Shown here in pieces: positions 37,546 to 47,384 of a stretch of 64,000 nt of DNA. The stretch spans positions 1 through 64,000 of IMG/VR virus record IMGVR_UViG_3300018059_000011; one strand, written 5' to 3'. The first letter of the stretch is position 1; every line of letters begins with the position of its first letter. Below the pieces are notes generated by a model that was given only the letters and a program-made list of their open reading frames with translations, ran no database searches and had not been told where the DNA came from. The DNA comes from a virus. The position numbers were made by a program, and so were the translations under genes.

Positions 37546-38988
37546 GTGAAGACGATCTCAAGCGGATTGGACACGCATCTCACCGAAGAGGTCACGACGT
37601 TGGCCCGGTGCTGGAAGATCACGCGCCAAGACGGCGTTCAGTTCTTCTTCACCACCCATGACGCGAACCTGACTTTCGAGGGAGATGAGTACATCTCCAT
37701 GAATGGATTCAATACGACGGCGATTACCAGCAGTGCGGCTCTTGACGTGGACAATCTCAACGTGGCCGGATTCTTCGAGGAGGAGACGATCACTTCCGAG
37801 GACTTGGCTGCTGGGTTGTTTGACTACGCCGATGTCCGCCTCTTTTTGGTTAACTGGTCTGACATCAGCCAGGGTGCCCTTAAGCTCCGGCGCGGTTGGT
37901 TCGGTGAAGTTATTCACACCCCGAGTGGGATGTTCAAGGTCGAACTTCGCGGCATGACTCAGGCGCTCGCGCAGCATATCGGCGAATTGTATGGCCCCGA
38001 ATGCCGCGCCGATCTCGGTGACACACGCTGCAAAGTTCCGATTGATCCTGATCTCATTCAGCGGCTCACCGCTTACGAAGTCGGCGACTACGTGAAGGTC
38101 GTCACGGACAGCGGGGCCTTCGGCTACGCGCAGTACGAGAACCGCGTCTATAAGTGCATTTCCGCAGGCATCACCGCCGATGCCCAGCCGGTTTATGACA
38201 CCGGGGTGGGCAACACCACGGATGACGGTGGCGCTGCTGGTGGTGGGACTGTGGCTGTCTACACGGCTCCGGTCTCGAACTATACGCTTGGTCTTTTCAT
38301 ACGCATTGACGATTTCCAATATACCTTTGTGACGACGCTGACCTCTTCCTCTCCTGGTAATGTCCTCATTGGAACGACGGTCTCTGACTCGCTCGATAAT
38401 CTTTTCAATGCGATCACCGGAGGCCCCGGAGCCGGAACCACGTACAATGTCGATACGCCTGTGAACACGACTGTGACCGCGACTGAAGGCGCCGGCACTA
38501 TCACCGTTGAACTCGCCGACTTCTCGATCCCCGGCCAGAACGTATTGCTCTCGGCTTCCATCCTCAGTGGGACATGGGACGTGGCTTCGCTCTCCACGTC
38601 ATCGAATGCCTGCGTATTCCAGGCAGTGGAGGCATGGTCTCGAAATTTCACGGTGACCGGCGTTACCGATCATGACACCTTTGCGATCTCGGTTGACGAG
38701 TCTCGTGCGGTCGATGGTTGGTTCGACGGCGGCGTTCTTGTTTTCGATGAAGGCCCGAACCATGATAAAGGCTTTGAGGTCAAGACCTGGACAAATTCCG
38801 GCGGGGCCGTGAACTTGTACCTTCCGGTTGGTTTTGATATAACTATAGGTGAGCGTGGTCGCATCTATCCTGGGTGCGACAAGAGTTTGGCGACTTGCCG
38901 TGATAAATTCAACAATCTTTTGAACATGCGCGCCGAGCCGTACCTGCCAGGAAACGATGCTGCCTTCACATACCCGGATTCGCACTAA
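37546..38988 (+). CDS. GTA gp13-like protein (DUF2163/BR0599) with inserted domain
   Basis: 480 residues. The N-terminal DUF2163 part has LTEEVTTLARCWKITRQDGV, FTTHDANLTFEGDEY, GMTQALAQHIGELYGPECRA, and the C-terminal BR0599 part GERGRIYPGCDKSLATCRDK, ending FTYPDSH. The middle contains a diverged copy of the dispersed domain (IRIDDFQYTFVTTLTS, SLDNLFNAITGGPGAGTTYN). A hub or baseplate component next to the tape measure. The conserved Cys pairs may bind an Fe-S cluster or zinc as proposed for GTA hub proteins. Confidence 0.8.
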   Translation: MKTISSGLDTHLTEEVTTLARCWKITRQDGVQFFFTTHDANLTFEGDEYISMNGFNTTAITSSAALDVDNLNVAGFFEEETITSEDLAAGLFDYADVRLFLVNWSDISQGALKLRRGWFGEVIHTPSGMFKVELRGMTQALAQHIGELYGPECRADLGDTRCKVPIDPDLIQRLTAYEVGDYVKVVTDSGAFGYAQYENRVYKCISAGITADAQPVYDTGVGNTTDDGGAAGGGTVAVYTAPVSNYTLGLFIRIDDFQYTFVTTLTSSSPGNVLIGTTVSDSLDNLFNAITGGPGAGTTYNVDTPVNTTVTATEGAGTITVELADFSIPGQNVLLSASILSGTWDVASLSTSSNACVFQAVEAWSRNFTVTGVTDHDTFAISVDESRAVDGWFDGGVLVFDEGPNHDKGFEVKTWTNSGGAVNLYLPVGFDITIGERGRIYPGCDKSLATCRDKFNNLLNMRAEPYLPGNDAAFTYPDSH

Positions 38989-39422
38989 TGCCAACCTCAG
39001 CCTCCTATCTCGCCCGTGCTCGTTCGTATCTCGGGACGCCATTTCGGCACCAGGGTCGTAAGCCCGGTATGGGGCTGGACTGCGTGGGCGTGCTCGTTTG
39101 CGCGGGACGAGCCGAGGGCATAGAGGTTACGGACACGCCGAACTATCGCCGCCACGCCGACTGGGCTACATTCACAGCGAAGTTCAATGAGAATGCCGAC
39201 TGGGTTGGCAATAGCCTCGATGCTCTCGAACCGGGCCGCATAATTATTCTTCGCGACGGTAAGTATCAGACGCATTGCGCTGTCATCGGCACCGATCCCG
39301 TGGATGGCGCTTTCACGATTGTTCACGCCTATGAGCCCCGTGGCAAAGTCGTAGAGGAGCGCATCACTGAGGACTGGCGTTCTCGCATTGTCGGTGTCTA
39401 TAAACTTCGGGGTCTTGACTAA
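38988..39422 (+). CDS. NlpC/P60 tail-tip peptidase (GTA gp14-like)
   Basis: 144 residues. Catalytic Cys32 in GLDCVGVL, His96 in THCAVIG and His113 in IVHAYE make the papain-like triad of NlpC/P60. Together with its place after the DUF2163 gene, this matches the GTA peptidase that opens peptidoglycan locally during entry. Starts in the stop of the previous gene (TAATG) and ends in the next start (TAATG). Confidence 0.85.
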   Translation: MPTSASYLARARSYLGTPFRHQGRKPGMGLDCVGVLVCAGRAEGIEVTDTPNYRRHADWATFTAKFNENADWVGNSLDALEPGRIIILRDGKYQTHCAVIGTDPVDGAFTIVHAYEPRGKVVEERITEDWRSRIVGVYKLRGLD

Positions 39423-42400
39423 TGGGTCAGGTAGGCCAACTCGTTGTCGGCGTAGTCGGGGGCGTTATCGGCGCATTCTTCGGGGTGCCGCAGCTTGGCT
39501 TCATGCTGGGGTCGTTGGCTGGCAGCTTTCTGTTCCCAACAAAAGGACCAAATCAGGAAGGCCCGCGTCTTGACAACCTCTCGGTCACGTCATCGACCTA
39601 CGGCCAGCCGATCTTCATTATCTACGGCACCGTTCGTGTTGGGGGCAATATCATTTGGTCGAAGCCGATCCGTGAACAAAAGACGGTGACCAAGCAGAGC
39701 GGCGGCAAGGGCGGCGCTGGAAGCAGCGGCAAGACCACGACCTATGCTTATTACTGGACGGGAGCCGTCGCTCTCGGCGAAGGCCCGATTGTCGATGTCG
39801 TGAAGATTTGGACCGATACCAAGATCGCGTATGACCGTACTGGAACTTCGAGCACTGTCCGCAAGCCAGATTTTCGTTTCCGTGTCTACTACGGTGACGA
39901 GTTGCAGATGCCGGATGCGGCTATCGCCGCTGACAAGGGCGACGCCAATGTCACTGCTCATCGAGGTATGGCCTACATCGTGTTCGATGACATTCCGCTG
40001 AAGGACTATGGCAACCGTGTTCCTAGTTTTACGTTCGAGGTCGTCGCCAATACCGGCGGTGCCACAGCCACGGGCGTTCACGGGATCATCGACTTGACGA
40101 GCGGGCCGGTCGCGGCTCCGCGCACTGGCATCCTTGTTCCTAACTGGGTGCATCGTCGGCTCTACAAATTCCGTGACGGCGACTCCGGGGGCATCCATGT
40201 CTATAATATGGAGACGCGAAAAGAGATTCGGCAAGCTGCGGTATTCGACGTAGTGGAACCCGATGATTCTTTTAGTCTTGGTTTTGGAGGCGAAGTCGCA
40301 GTAGACGATGATGGTTTCATTTACGCCCAGCTTACTAGCGGCGGCGCCAACAGCCGAGCGGTTGTCAAGATCGACGGCTTCTCTCTGAAAGAAGTCGCCC
40401 GAATCGGTAGCTCCTCGTCCAATTTGGACCCGCTCAAGAACATCATTACCGGGGATAATTTTTGCGTCGTCAATGCCTATTCCGCCACTGGCCTGAATCG
40501 CTATCTTGTGAATTGCGATTACCGAGGGGATGTGCAGTTCATTCACTGCGGCGGCAGCGGCATGACCCTCTCATGTGTTACGTCTGTGGATGAGTTCAAA
40601 GCCTATGGCGTTCCGGGTGAGACCCGAGATGGGCGGGCCGTGTGCTATCTTGTCGGTCGCGCGCAGTTTGGCCCGCAATCGACGGAGCCTTTTGGCATCT
40701 ATCGGATAACGGTGCCGGGCACCGCATATTTGTCGGCGATCACCGACCAGCCTAATCCGGTTTTCACACGTACCAAACTCGGGACTATCTCGCCCACCCA
40801 AGTCGTCTCGTGGTGGTCCTATTTCAACAGCTTCGGTGGCTCGTTCTACGACACCCATGAGGGCCGTCTCTATCTTTTGGTGGAGGGTGGCCGCTTCTTC
40901 ACGACCAAGACGAAGTATCTCGTCCGATACAATCCCGAGACGGCCTCGGTTGAATGGGCGAAGCCCCTCACCGTCAGCTTTTCCTTTACCGCTTACAATG
41001 GATTCTATCGTGTAAACTCCGGTTTTGTTTCGTTCGTGGGCGACACAAATTTCGGGACTCACACGAGTCCTGTGCAGACCTTCAATCTTTCGACCGGGGA
41101 TAGCGCCGAGACCGACCAGTGGGACTTCGAGGGCACGGTCGGTGGCGCCCAGACCTATGATTCTCAAACTGGGGCGATCATTGCTGTTGGTACTACCCTG
41201 GCGGATACCGGAGAGACGAATTGCATTATCTACACCGGCAGGGCCTCATCCGCTGGGGCCAACCTTGGTGACATCGTTACGAATCTGTGTGGTCGCGTTG
41301 GCCTGGAATCATCTGACATCGACGTGGCCGAACTCACCGATGACGTGGATGGATATGTCATCAACAATCAATCTACGGTGCGCTCGGCTATCGAGCCTTT
41401 GGCGCTGACCTTCAATTTCGATGGAGTGGAATCGGATGACACTTTGAAGTTCCTGAAGCGTGGCCGTGCGTCGTCGCTGACATTGACCCAGCCTGATCTC
41501 AAATTCCTTAGCGATCAGGAAGGCGAGTTTCTTCGCGAGACGCGGATGCAGGAAGTGGAGTTGCCCGAGCGTGTGTCTCTGGTCTACCTGGACCCAGGCA
41601 AGGACTACCAGCAGAACACTCAGACTACTAAACGAATCAGCAAGCCGACGCCTAGCATGTTCTCGGCCAATCAAATCTCGAACACGATTCCAGTCGTGAT
41701 GTCGGCGTCATTTGCCAAGCAACTTTCCGAGACGCTCCTGTACACGTCTTGGATCGAACGCATTCGCCAGGAGATCGCGATTAGCTGGGAGTACGCGAAG
41801 CTCGATCCTGTCGATGCCGTGACGATCAATCTCGACAATGGAACGGTATATGAAGTCCGGCTTACCTCGGTTGACATTGGCGCCGATCTGACGATGGAAC
41901 TGAAGTCGGTGAACGAGAAGGCGACCTCTTATTCCTCGCATGTTCCGGCTGACGGCGGCGATGGATTCCCGCAGCAGGTTCTTCCTGGCCTGAGCACGAC
42001 CAAGACTTTCATCATGGACTGCACGTTGCTTCGCGATAGCGACGATACCGGCGGTACTGTGTCGCGGATGTACGCCGCTGGTGGCGGCTTTGGTCAGCCC
42101 AATTGGCCCGGTGAGCAAATCGAGCACAGCGCCGATGGCAGCTTCTACAATGTGGTCGCCCAGATTCCGAATGAGTCTGCATGGGGATCGGTGGGGGATG
42201 CCCTTCCCGGCGTCACTAATCCTTTTGCCACGGACGAAGATAACACCATCACCGTGTTCATGAACTCTGGTGAGGATCAGCTTGAGAGCATCACCGATCT
42301 GGAGATGGTGAATGGGGCCAATCCTGCGATCTTGTGGGATGAGGCTACTGGCAATCTCGAAGTTATCCAATACCGCGATGTCACGCAAAATGATGACGGC

Positions 42401-42964
42401 AGCTACACGTTGTCTGGTCTCTTGCGTGGCCGCCGTGGTACTGACACTTTCGTGGGTTCTCATGTTGCTGGCGAAACCCTGCTTCTTATCAGCGCCGACA
42501 CTACGGAATCTTTTCTCCTCGGACTCGGTGAACTGAACGTATCTCGGTACTATAAAGGCGTTCCGTATGGAACGGTCTTCGAGGATGCCCCGTTGAAGAT
42601 CATCACCAGCACTGGTCGTGATTTGAAGCCCTACGCCCCGGTTAATGTGGCTGCGGCCATTGACGGCAGTGACATCGACTTGACCTGGGACCGCCGGACT
42701 CGCATCGGTGGGGCCTTGCAAGACGGCATCGGAACCGTGGTTTTGGGCGAGACTACGGAAGCCTACGAGGTTGACATCTGGAACGGCGCCGGGGATACTG
42801 TATTGAGGACTTTGACCTCGACTACGACCACGGTTACCTACCTGGACGCGGACATTACCACGGATTTCGGCTCGATCCCGGCTACGTTGACGGTTACGGT
42901 TTACCAGATGAGCGCAGCGGTCGGAAGGGGCTTTGGCAAGAAGGTGACGGTCGATGTCGTGTAA
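39422..42964 (+). CDS. Large tail-tip/receptor hub protein (GTA gp15-like) with propeller-like insert
   Basis: 1180 residues. The N-terminus has a Gly-rich hydrophobic hairpin (VVGGVIGAFFGVPQLGFMLG), then PRLDNLSVTSSTYGQPIFII, GTVRVGGNIIWSKPIRE, TYAYYWTGAVALGEGPI, the common start of these tail proteins. Residues about 225-560 look inserted: repeated beta blocks such as IHVYNMETRKEIRQ and EVAVDDDGFIYAQLTSGG resemble propeller blades. The central tail part resumes (VSLVYLDPGKDYQQ; SGLLRGRRGTDTF) and the end is fibronectin III-like. The last codons overlap the HNH gene. Confidence 0.8.
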   Translation: MGQVGQLVVGVVGGVIGAFFGVPQLGFMLGSLAGSFLFPTKGPNQEGPRLDNLSVTSSTYGQPIFIIYGTVRVGGNIIWSKPIREQKTVTKQSGGKGGAGSSGKTTTYAYYWTGAVALGEGPIVDVVKIWTDTKIAYDRTGTSSTVRKPDFRFRVYYGDELQMPDAAIAADKGDANVTAHRGMAYIVFDDIPLKDYGNRVPSFTFEVVANTGGATATGVHGIIDLTSGPVAAPRTGILVPNWVHRRLYKFRDGDSGGIHVYNMETRKEIRQAAVFDVVEPDDSFSLGFGGEVAVDDDGFIYAQLTSGGANSRAVVKIDGFSLKEVARIGSSSSNLDPLKNIITGDNFCVVNAYSATGLNRYLVNCDYRGDVQFIHCGGSGMTLSCVTSVDEFKAYGVPGETRDGRAVCYLVGRAQFGPQSTEPFGIYRITVPGTAYLSAITDQPNPVFTRTKLGTISPTQVVSWWSYFNSFGGSFYDTHEGRLYLLVEGGRFFTTKTKYLVRYNPETASVEWAKPLTVSFSFTAYNGFYRVNSGFVSFVGDTNFGTHTSPVQTFNLSTGDSAETDQWDFEGTVGGAQTYDSQTGAIIAVGTTLADTGETNCIIYTGRASSAGANLGDIVTNLCGRVGLESSDIDVAELTDDVDGYVINNQSTVRSAIEPLALTFNFDGVESDDTLKFLKRGRASSLTLTQPDLKFLSDQEGEFLRETRMQEVELPERVSLVYLDPGKDYQQNTQTTKRISKPTPSMFSANQISNTIPVVMSASFAKQLSETLLYTSWIERIRQEIAISWEYAKLDPVDAVTINLDNGTVYEVRLTSVDIGADLTMELKSVNEKATSYSSHVPADGGDGFPQQVLPGLSTTKTFIMDCTLLRDSDDTGGTVSRMYAAGGGFGQPNWPGEQIEHSADGSFYNVVAQIPNESAWGSVGDALPGVTNPFATDEDNTITVFMNSGEDQLESITDLEMVNGANPAILWDEATGNLEVIQYRDVTQNDDGSYTLSGLLRGRRGTDTFVGSHVAGETLLLISADTTESFLLGLGELNVSRYYKGVPYGTVFEDAPLKIITSTGRDLKPYAPVNVAAAIDGSDIDLTWDRRTRIGGALQDGIGTVVLGETTEAYEVDIWNGAGDTVLRTLTSTTTTVTYLDADITTDFGSIPATLTVTVYQMSAAVGRGFGKKVTVDVV

Positions 42965-43481
42965 TTCTCAGCCAGCTTTGGATCATGACCGCGAGAGGTC
43001 TCGCGATTACCAGTCTGTGCTTCGTAGCACACCAGAGGGCCGAGCTAAATCCAATCAGGCCGCGAAGGATTCATACCACCGTTGCAAGAATGGACTCGGC
43101 AAAAGGTATCGTGCTCGTATTGCGACAATGGCTCCTAAGAGCCCACGAACTTTGCAGAAGGTTTGCGTGGAGTCCGCGCGTTTTCGCGCGGAAGAGAAAG
43201 ATATTCCTTTCGAGATCACTGTGGCGGATTTGTTTTGGCCCGTGGTATGCCCGGTGACAAATCTTGTACTCGATTATGAATTGAATGCTTCGGTCGGCTC
43301 AGGTAGGGGGGCGCACCGTCCTCGTTCAAACGCCCCATCTTTGGATCGCATCATCCCATCTAAGGGCTATGTGGTCGGCAATGTCAGAGTTATTTCTTGG
43401 AAGGCGAACCTCTTGAAGAACGATTGCACGGACCCGGCGGTGTTTGAACGCATGGCCCGGTATATCCGGGGAGAAATCTAA
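42954..43481 (+). CDS. Freestanding HNH endonuclease, distinct subtype
   Basis: 175 residues. Starts 11 bases inside the tail-tip gene and ends at the next ATG (TAATG at 43479-43483). Basic N-terminal part (YHRCKNGLGKRYRARIATMA), then VVCPVTNLVLDYELN and APSLDRIIPSKGYVVGNVRV with ISWKANLLKNDC. The CPxT, LDR.xPxxGYVxGNVxxxSxxAN order is a known phage HNH subtype lacking the second CxxC pair. It sits between two virion genes without its own promoter. Confidence 0.75.
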   Translation: MSCNSQPALDHDRERSRDYQSVLRSTPEGRAKSNQAAKDSYHRCKNGLGKRYRARIATMAPKSPRTLQKVCVESARFRAEEKDIPFEITVADLFWPVVCPVTNLVLDYELNASVGSGRGAHRPRSNAPSLDRIIPSKGYVVGNVRVISWKANLLKNDCTDPAVFERMARYIRGEI

Positions 43482-45367
43482 TGGCTAACGATCTTGCGCT
43501 CCCCCAAGTCGCGGCCAATCAGAATCAAAAGGAAGTCACCATAAACAGCGCCACCGAACAACTTGGTGGCGCGGTGTCCGATGAACTCGCCGTCGATTTG
43601 ACCTCTGGCAACGTCACGCTGTCATCCACCAACTATCGCAAGTACGTCGCCTTCGTGTGCTCGGGAAACTCGGTTGCTCGCAATCTCACGTTTCCAACCG
43701 TCAAGCGTGGGCTTGTCATCGTCGTTAATAATGGTTCGGCGACGATGCACGTCGTCAAGGGCTCGACCTCGCTGCCGGTCATCGCCGGGGCTTCGTCCAT
43801 GTTCCAGACGGACGGCACTACGGATGGCCTCGTCGAGTTGCAAGCTGCCGGTAACGGCAGCGGCGCCTCCGTTGCGTGGCGCGGCGCGTGGTCCGGCGCG
43901 ACCACCTATGAGCCCAACGATCTCACGCAGGATGGCGGCTCCACGTACATCTGCATTCTCGAACATACGAACCAAGAGCCTCCCAACGGCACGTATTGGG
44001 AACTTTTCGCCTCGAAGGGCGACACCGGCCCGACTGGGGCCACGGGTCCGACCGGGGCTACGGGTGCGACTGGGGCGACCGGCGCGTTCGGCGGCGCCGT
44101 CGCCATCGAGTATGAGTTTTCGACCACGACTGCGGATGCCGATCCCGGCAACGGCTTCCTGCGTCTGGATAATGCCACGCAGTTGAGCGCGACTACGATT
44201 CGCGCCGACTTGCTCGATTTCAACGGTGCGACCGTCACCAACATTTTGGATGTGTTTGACGATAGCACCAGCGCCGTCAACGGCTTCATTCGCCTCGTCA
44301 AGAAGTCGGACCCCACGAAGTTTATTCTCTTCTCGGTCGGCACCGTAGCGACCCCCGCTGGCTACCGCAATATCTCTGTCAATGAGGTCGCGGCGTCTGG
44401 CGCCGATCCTTTCGCTGATACCGACATCATCGTCTTGGAGTTCACGGCCAACGGCGACAAGGGCGACACCGGAGCGACCGGCGCCACGGGTTCGTCTGGC
44501 GGCCTCGGCACTACGGGCTTGCCCGGAGGTTCCGTTACCATCGAATATACATTCTCGACCACTACCTCTGATGCCGATCCCGGCGCTGGAAATTTGCGAC
44601 TCAACAATTCGACGCAGGCATCAGCCACCAAGATTTTCGCCGATCTGCTCAATGACAACGGCGACGACTATACTGATCTGCTCGACACCCTCGATGCCAG
44701 CACCAATACGGTGAAGGGCGAAATCAAGCTTGTTAACAAGGCTGACTTCCGAAAGTTTATCATCTTCAACATGACGGCGCGGACAACCGCGACCGGCTAT
44801 CGTAAGTTGGACATCACCGAGATTGCGACTTCGGGCGTCGATCCCCTTGTCAACGACGACACTATCTATCTCGTGTTCACGCGCGCTGGCGACAAAGGCG
44901 CGACGGGGGCCACGGGCGCGACCGGCGCGACCGGCGCGGGTGTCCCGACCGCCGGGTCCGCGCATCAAGTTCTGCGGAAGATCGACGGCACAGACTACAA
45001 TACTGAATGGGCCGATCAGATTTACGACTTCGGCTTCTTCGCTGGCGGAAAGCCGGACACCGCTGAAATCGTTTTCAGGTACGTCGCTACTCGTGCTTTT
45101 CGGTTGCCATCGGCTCTTACGGGGTCGCAGTTCAATATCGGAACGAATCCGGCTGCGACCATGACGTGGACGATTAAGAAGAATGGATCGTCCGCATCTG
45201 GTTCCGGCGGCACCGTCGCATTCTCCACAAGCGGCACCCCAACGGTTACGTTTGCGGCAGACTCCGATTTTGCAGCCGGGGACATCCTCGAAGTGGACGC
45301 GCCGGGGTCACAAGATTCGACCGGCGCCGACATCTTCTTTGGCTTCCTCGCCAACTTGGTCCAGTAA
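43481..45367 (+). CDS. Tail fibre with collagen-like and carbohydrate-binding-like modules
   Basis: 628 residues. N-terminal attachment part; one W-rich module (RGAWSGATTYEPNDLTQDGG, ending YWELFASKGDTG) like CBM5/12 modules; Gly-X-Thr collagen-type runs ([16 protein letters not shown]); two copies of a module of about 110 residues starting YEFSTTTADADPGNGFLRLD / YTFSTTTSDADPGAGNLRLN; another GAT run; and a beta-rich head. These modules are shared with the fibre at 48358, so sequence exchange between the two is likely. Role: receptor binding. Confidence 0.75.
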   Translation: MANDLALPQVAANQNQKEVTINSATEQLGGAVSDELAVDLTSGNVTLSSTNYRKYVAFVCSGNSVARNLTFPTVKRGLVIVVNNGSATMHVVKGSTSLPVIAGASSMFQTDGTTDGLVELQAAGNGSGASVAWRGAWSGATTYEPNDLTQDGGSTYICILEHTNQEPPNGTYWELFASKGDTGPTGATGPTGATGATGATGAFGGAVAIEYEFSTTTADADPGNGFLRLDNATQLSATTIRADLLDFNGATVTNILDVFDDSTSAVNGFIRLVKKSDPTKFILFSVGTVATPAGYRNISVNEVAASGADPFADTDIIVLEFTANGDKGDTGATGATGSSGGLGTTGLPGGSVTIEYTFSTTTSDADPGAGNLRLNNSTQASATKIFADLLNDNGDDYTDLLDTLDASTNTVKGEIKLVNKADFRKFIIFNMTARTTATGYRKLDITEIATSGVDPLVNDDTIYLVFTRAGDKGATGATGATGATGAGVPTAGSAHQVLRKIDGTDYNTEWADQIYDFGFFAGGKPDTAEIVFRYVATRAFRLPSALTGSQFNIGTNPAATMTWTIKKNGSSASGSGGTVAFSTSGTPTVTFAADSDFAAGDILEVDAPGSQDSTGADIFFGFLANLVQ

Positions 45368-45379
45368 AGGGGTAGCGTT

Positions 45380-46117
45380 ATGGTACAGAAGTTCACGGTC
45401 AAATGTGGTGAAGCCTGGATGTTGGCCCAGGCCCACGGCAAGACCGATCCATTCGATAATCTCATTGAAGATGCCGTCTTCGATGTCAGCGATGAGTTCC
45501 TGTTCGAGAACACCGACGAGAACGTCGCCGAGATCATCAAGCGCAATCCCGATTGGTGGGGCTCTCCGTCGAAGCTGAGGCGTAGTGCCGAGCGCTATCT
45601 CGCGTGCATGAAGTTCAATCTCTACCTGAAGGCCGACATCCTCGACGGCGATCCCAAAAAGCTGAAGACCTTCGAGTCGTTGAAGGACGCGACGCTCGAC
45701 AAGATGAATGAGACTACGCACATTCCGAATACCTGCCACGGCAACGGCCCGGCAGACGGCCACGCTTGCGTGCGGACCTATGTTTGGCATCGTGACAGCG
45801 ATGCCGATGCCCGCGTGCATCATGACCACCGGATTCACCACAAATGTAAGAACCATCGCCATCTCGATGACGAGCGGTGCCACGCGCAGATTCAGCACGA
45901 AGGTCGTCACATGAGCAATGTGCTGATCGCCGCCGAACAGATGTTCGGGACTCCGGTTGGTGAGTTCCATTTTAAGTTCAACGCGAATCGTGAACTTGAG
46001 GTCAGCCATTCGCGTTTGACGGCGGCGGGGATGGATAAGCTCCAGAAGCATGTGCGGGCCACCTATCCGAATACGCCGACGCATGTGAAGCCGCACCCCA
46101 TCCACAAAGAGGAGTAA
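45380..46117 (+). CDS. Virion-region protein with His/Cys-rich segment (245 aa)
   Basis: ATG 45380 after AAAGGGGTAG. The N-terminal about 115 residues are helical (EAWMLAQAHGKTDPFDNLIE; RNPDWWGSPSKLRR). Residues about 115-180 are exceptionally rich in His and Cys: NTCHGNGPADGHACVRTYVW, VHHDHRIHHKCKNHRHLDDE, RCHAQIQHEGRH. This suggests multiple metal ions, as in needle-like or long-fibre metal-binding proteins. The C-terminal third is basic. Function unknown; located among fibre genes. Confidence 0.6.
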   Translation: MVQKFTVKCGEAWMLAQAHGKTDPFDNLIEDAVFDVSDEFLFENTDENVAEIIKRNPDWWGSPSKLRRSAERYLACMKFNLYLKADILDGDPKKLKTFESLKDATLDKMNETTHIPNTCHGNGPADGHACVRTYVWHRDSDADARVHHDHRIHHKCKNHRHLDDERCHAQIQHEGRHMSNVLIAAEQMFGTPVGEFHFKFNANRELEVSHSRLTAAGMDKLQKHVRATYPNTPTHVKPHPIHKEE

Positions 46118-46123
46118 TATCCT

Positions 46124-47380
46124 GTGGGTGGAACGTCAGCCATCTTTGGTTTCTCTCGGCCAGGCCTTAGTTCCATAACGACCGGCGGCACGTCTCGCTA
46201 CTGGCCGCTCGGTGGTAACGGGTTTGGCTCTGCCAGCACGACCGAAGCTCTTGGTCAGATGTATTTCTATTCCAACGGAACGCTGAAGAATCTCGGTATT
46301 ACCATAACCACGAATACCTACACCCTCACATTCACCAGCCGGATCAATGGGGGCGCCGGGGCTCAGTCTATTTCGCAGACGGGCACTGGGCATTTTTCCG
46401 ATTCCTCGAATATGGATTCGGTTACGTCCGGCCAGAATGTATACATCAAGGCAGTGACTAGCGATGGCTCCCATACGGTCACCATTGCCGGTGGCGAAGT
46501 CGAGTTCAAAGCCAGCACTGGCAGCGGTAATCCGTTCTGCTTTAGCTCCAGCAGCTATACGGTTCCTGTCGAATACCAGTCGGGAGCGGGTTCGTTGTCG
46601 GCATTCGCGCCGCTGTACGGTGGCGCCCAGAACACAACGCCATCTCCCACGGAAACGAAACTGGCAGATACCAAGTTGCGGGTATCCGGTACACTTCAGC
46701 GTTATCAGACTTACGTGCTGGTGAATACCCGAACGGTTGCCTGCTCGGTTACTTCTCGAAAGAGCACTACCGATCAGAATCAATCGGTCTCGATCCCGAA
46801 CACCGGGGCCACGGGATATTTCGAGGATAGCAGCAACACCGATACCGTGTCGGGTGGCGACATCTGGAAGTACCATTTGAACGTTACCACCGGCACCGGG
46901 ACGCTTGGTCTTGCATGGATGGGATGCTGGTTCACGACGACCAATCATCAGTTCGATGTAGGATGCGGATGGGATAAAACTGTTGCGTCTATTTCTACTT
47001 CGGTTGACAATTTCTACCCGATTTCTGGCTACGGGGACTCTACAACGACTGAGGCCAATGTCAAGCAAGTGGCGATGTTCGATTTCACCGCCGGGAATCT
47101 TCGTTGCACGGTCCCGACAAATTCCTCTGGGACTACGGTAACGGCGGCACTGTCGATCAATGGTTCTGCTGGGACTATGGCCCTGAGCATCACCAATGCT
47201 GTTATCGGAGATTTTGAGGACAGCAGCAATCAAGACAGCATCACCGCGACGGAGACGCTCGCATTTAGGCATGGGCCGCCGAACAATTCCAGCTGGATCA
47301 TCTCCAACATCACGATGACCGGCGATCCCGGCGCTGCCCCACATCGCAAGCGCCGCATCTATTGGTCTCAAGGTGGGTAA
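46124..47380 (+). CDS. Beta-rich fibre-region protein with internal repeats (418 aa)
   Basis: GTG start after AGAGGAGTAATATCC. Ser/Thr/Gly-rich, nearly all beta. Three or more repeats carry the pattern G.F.DSSN.DSV.. : TGHFSDSSNMDSVTSGQ, TGYFEDSSNTDTVSGGD, IGDFEDSSNQDSITATE. Probably a trimeric surface protein or fibre tip accessory. No enzymatic motif. The C-terminus ends in a basic HRKRRIYW. Confidence 0.65.
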   Translation: MGGTSAIFGFSRPGLSSITTGGTSRYWPLGGNGFGSASTTEALGQMYFYSNGTLKNLGITITTNTYTLTFTSRINGGAGAQSISQTGTGHFSDSSNMDSVTSGQNVYIKAVTSDGSHTVTIAGGEVEFKASTGSGNPFCFSSSSYTVPVEYQSGAGSLSAFAPLYGGAQNTTPSPTETKLADTKLRVSGTLQRYQTYVLVNTRTVACSVTSRKSTTDQNQSVSIPNTGATGYFEDSSNTDTVSGGDIWKYHLNVTTGTGTLGLAWMGCWFTTTNHQFDVGCGWDKTVASISTSVDNFYPISGYGDSTTTEANVKQVAMFDFTAGNLRCTVPTNSSGTTVTAALSINGSAGTMALSITNAVIGDFEDSSNQDSITATETLAFRHGPPNNSSWIISNITMTGDPGAAPHRKRRIYWSQGG

Positions 47381-47384
47381 GGTC

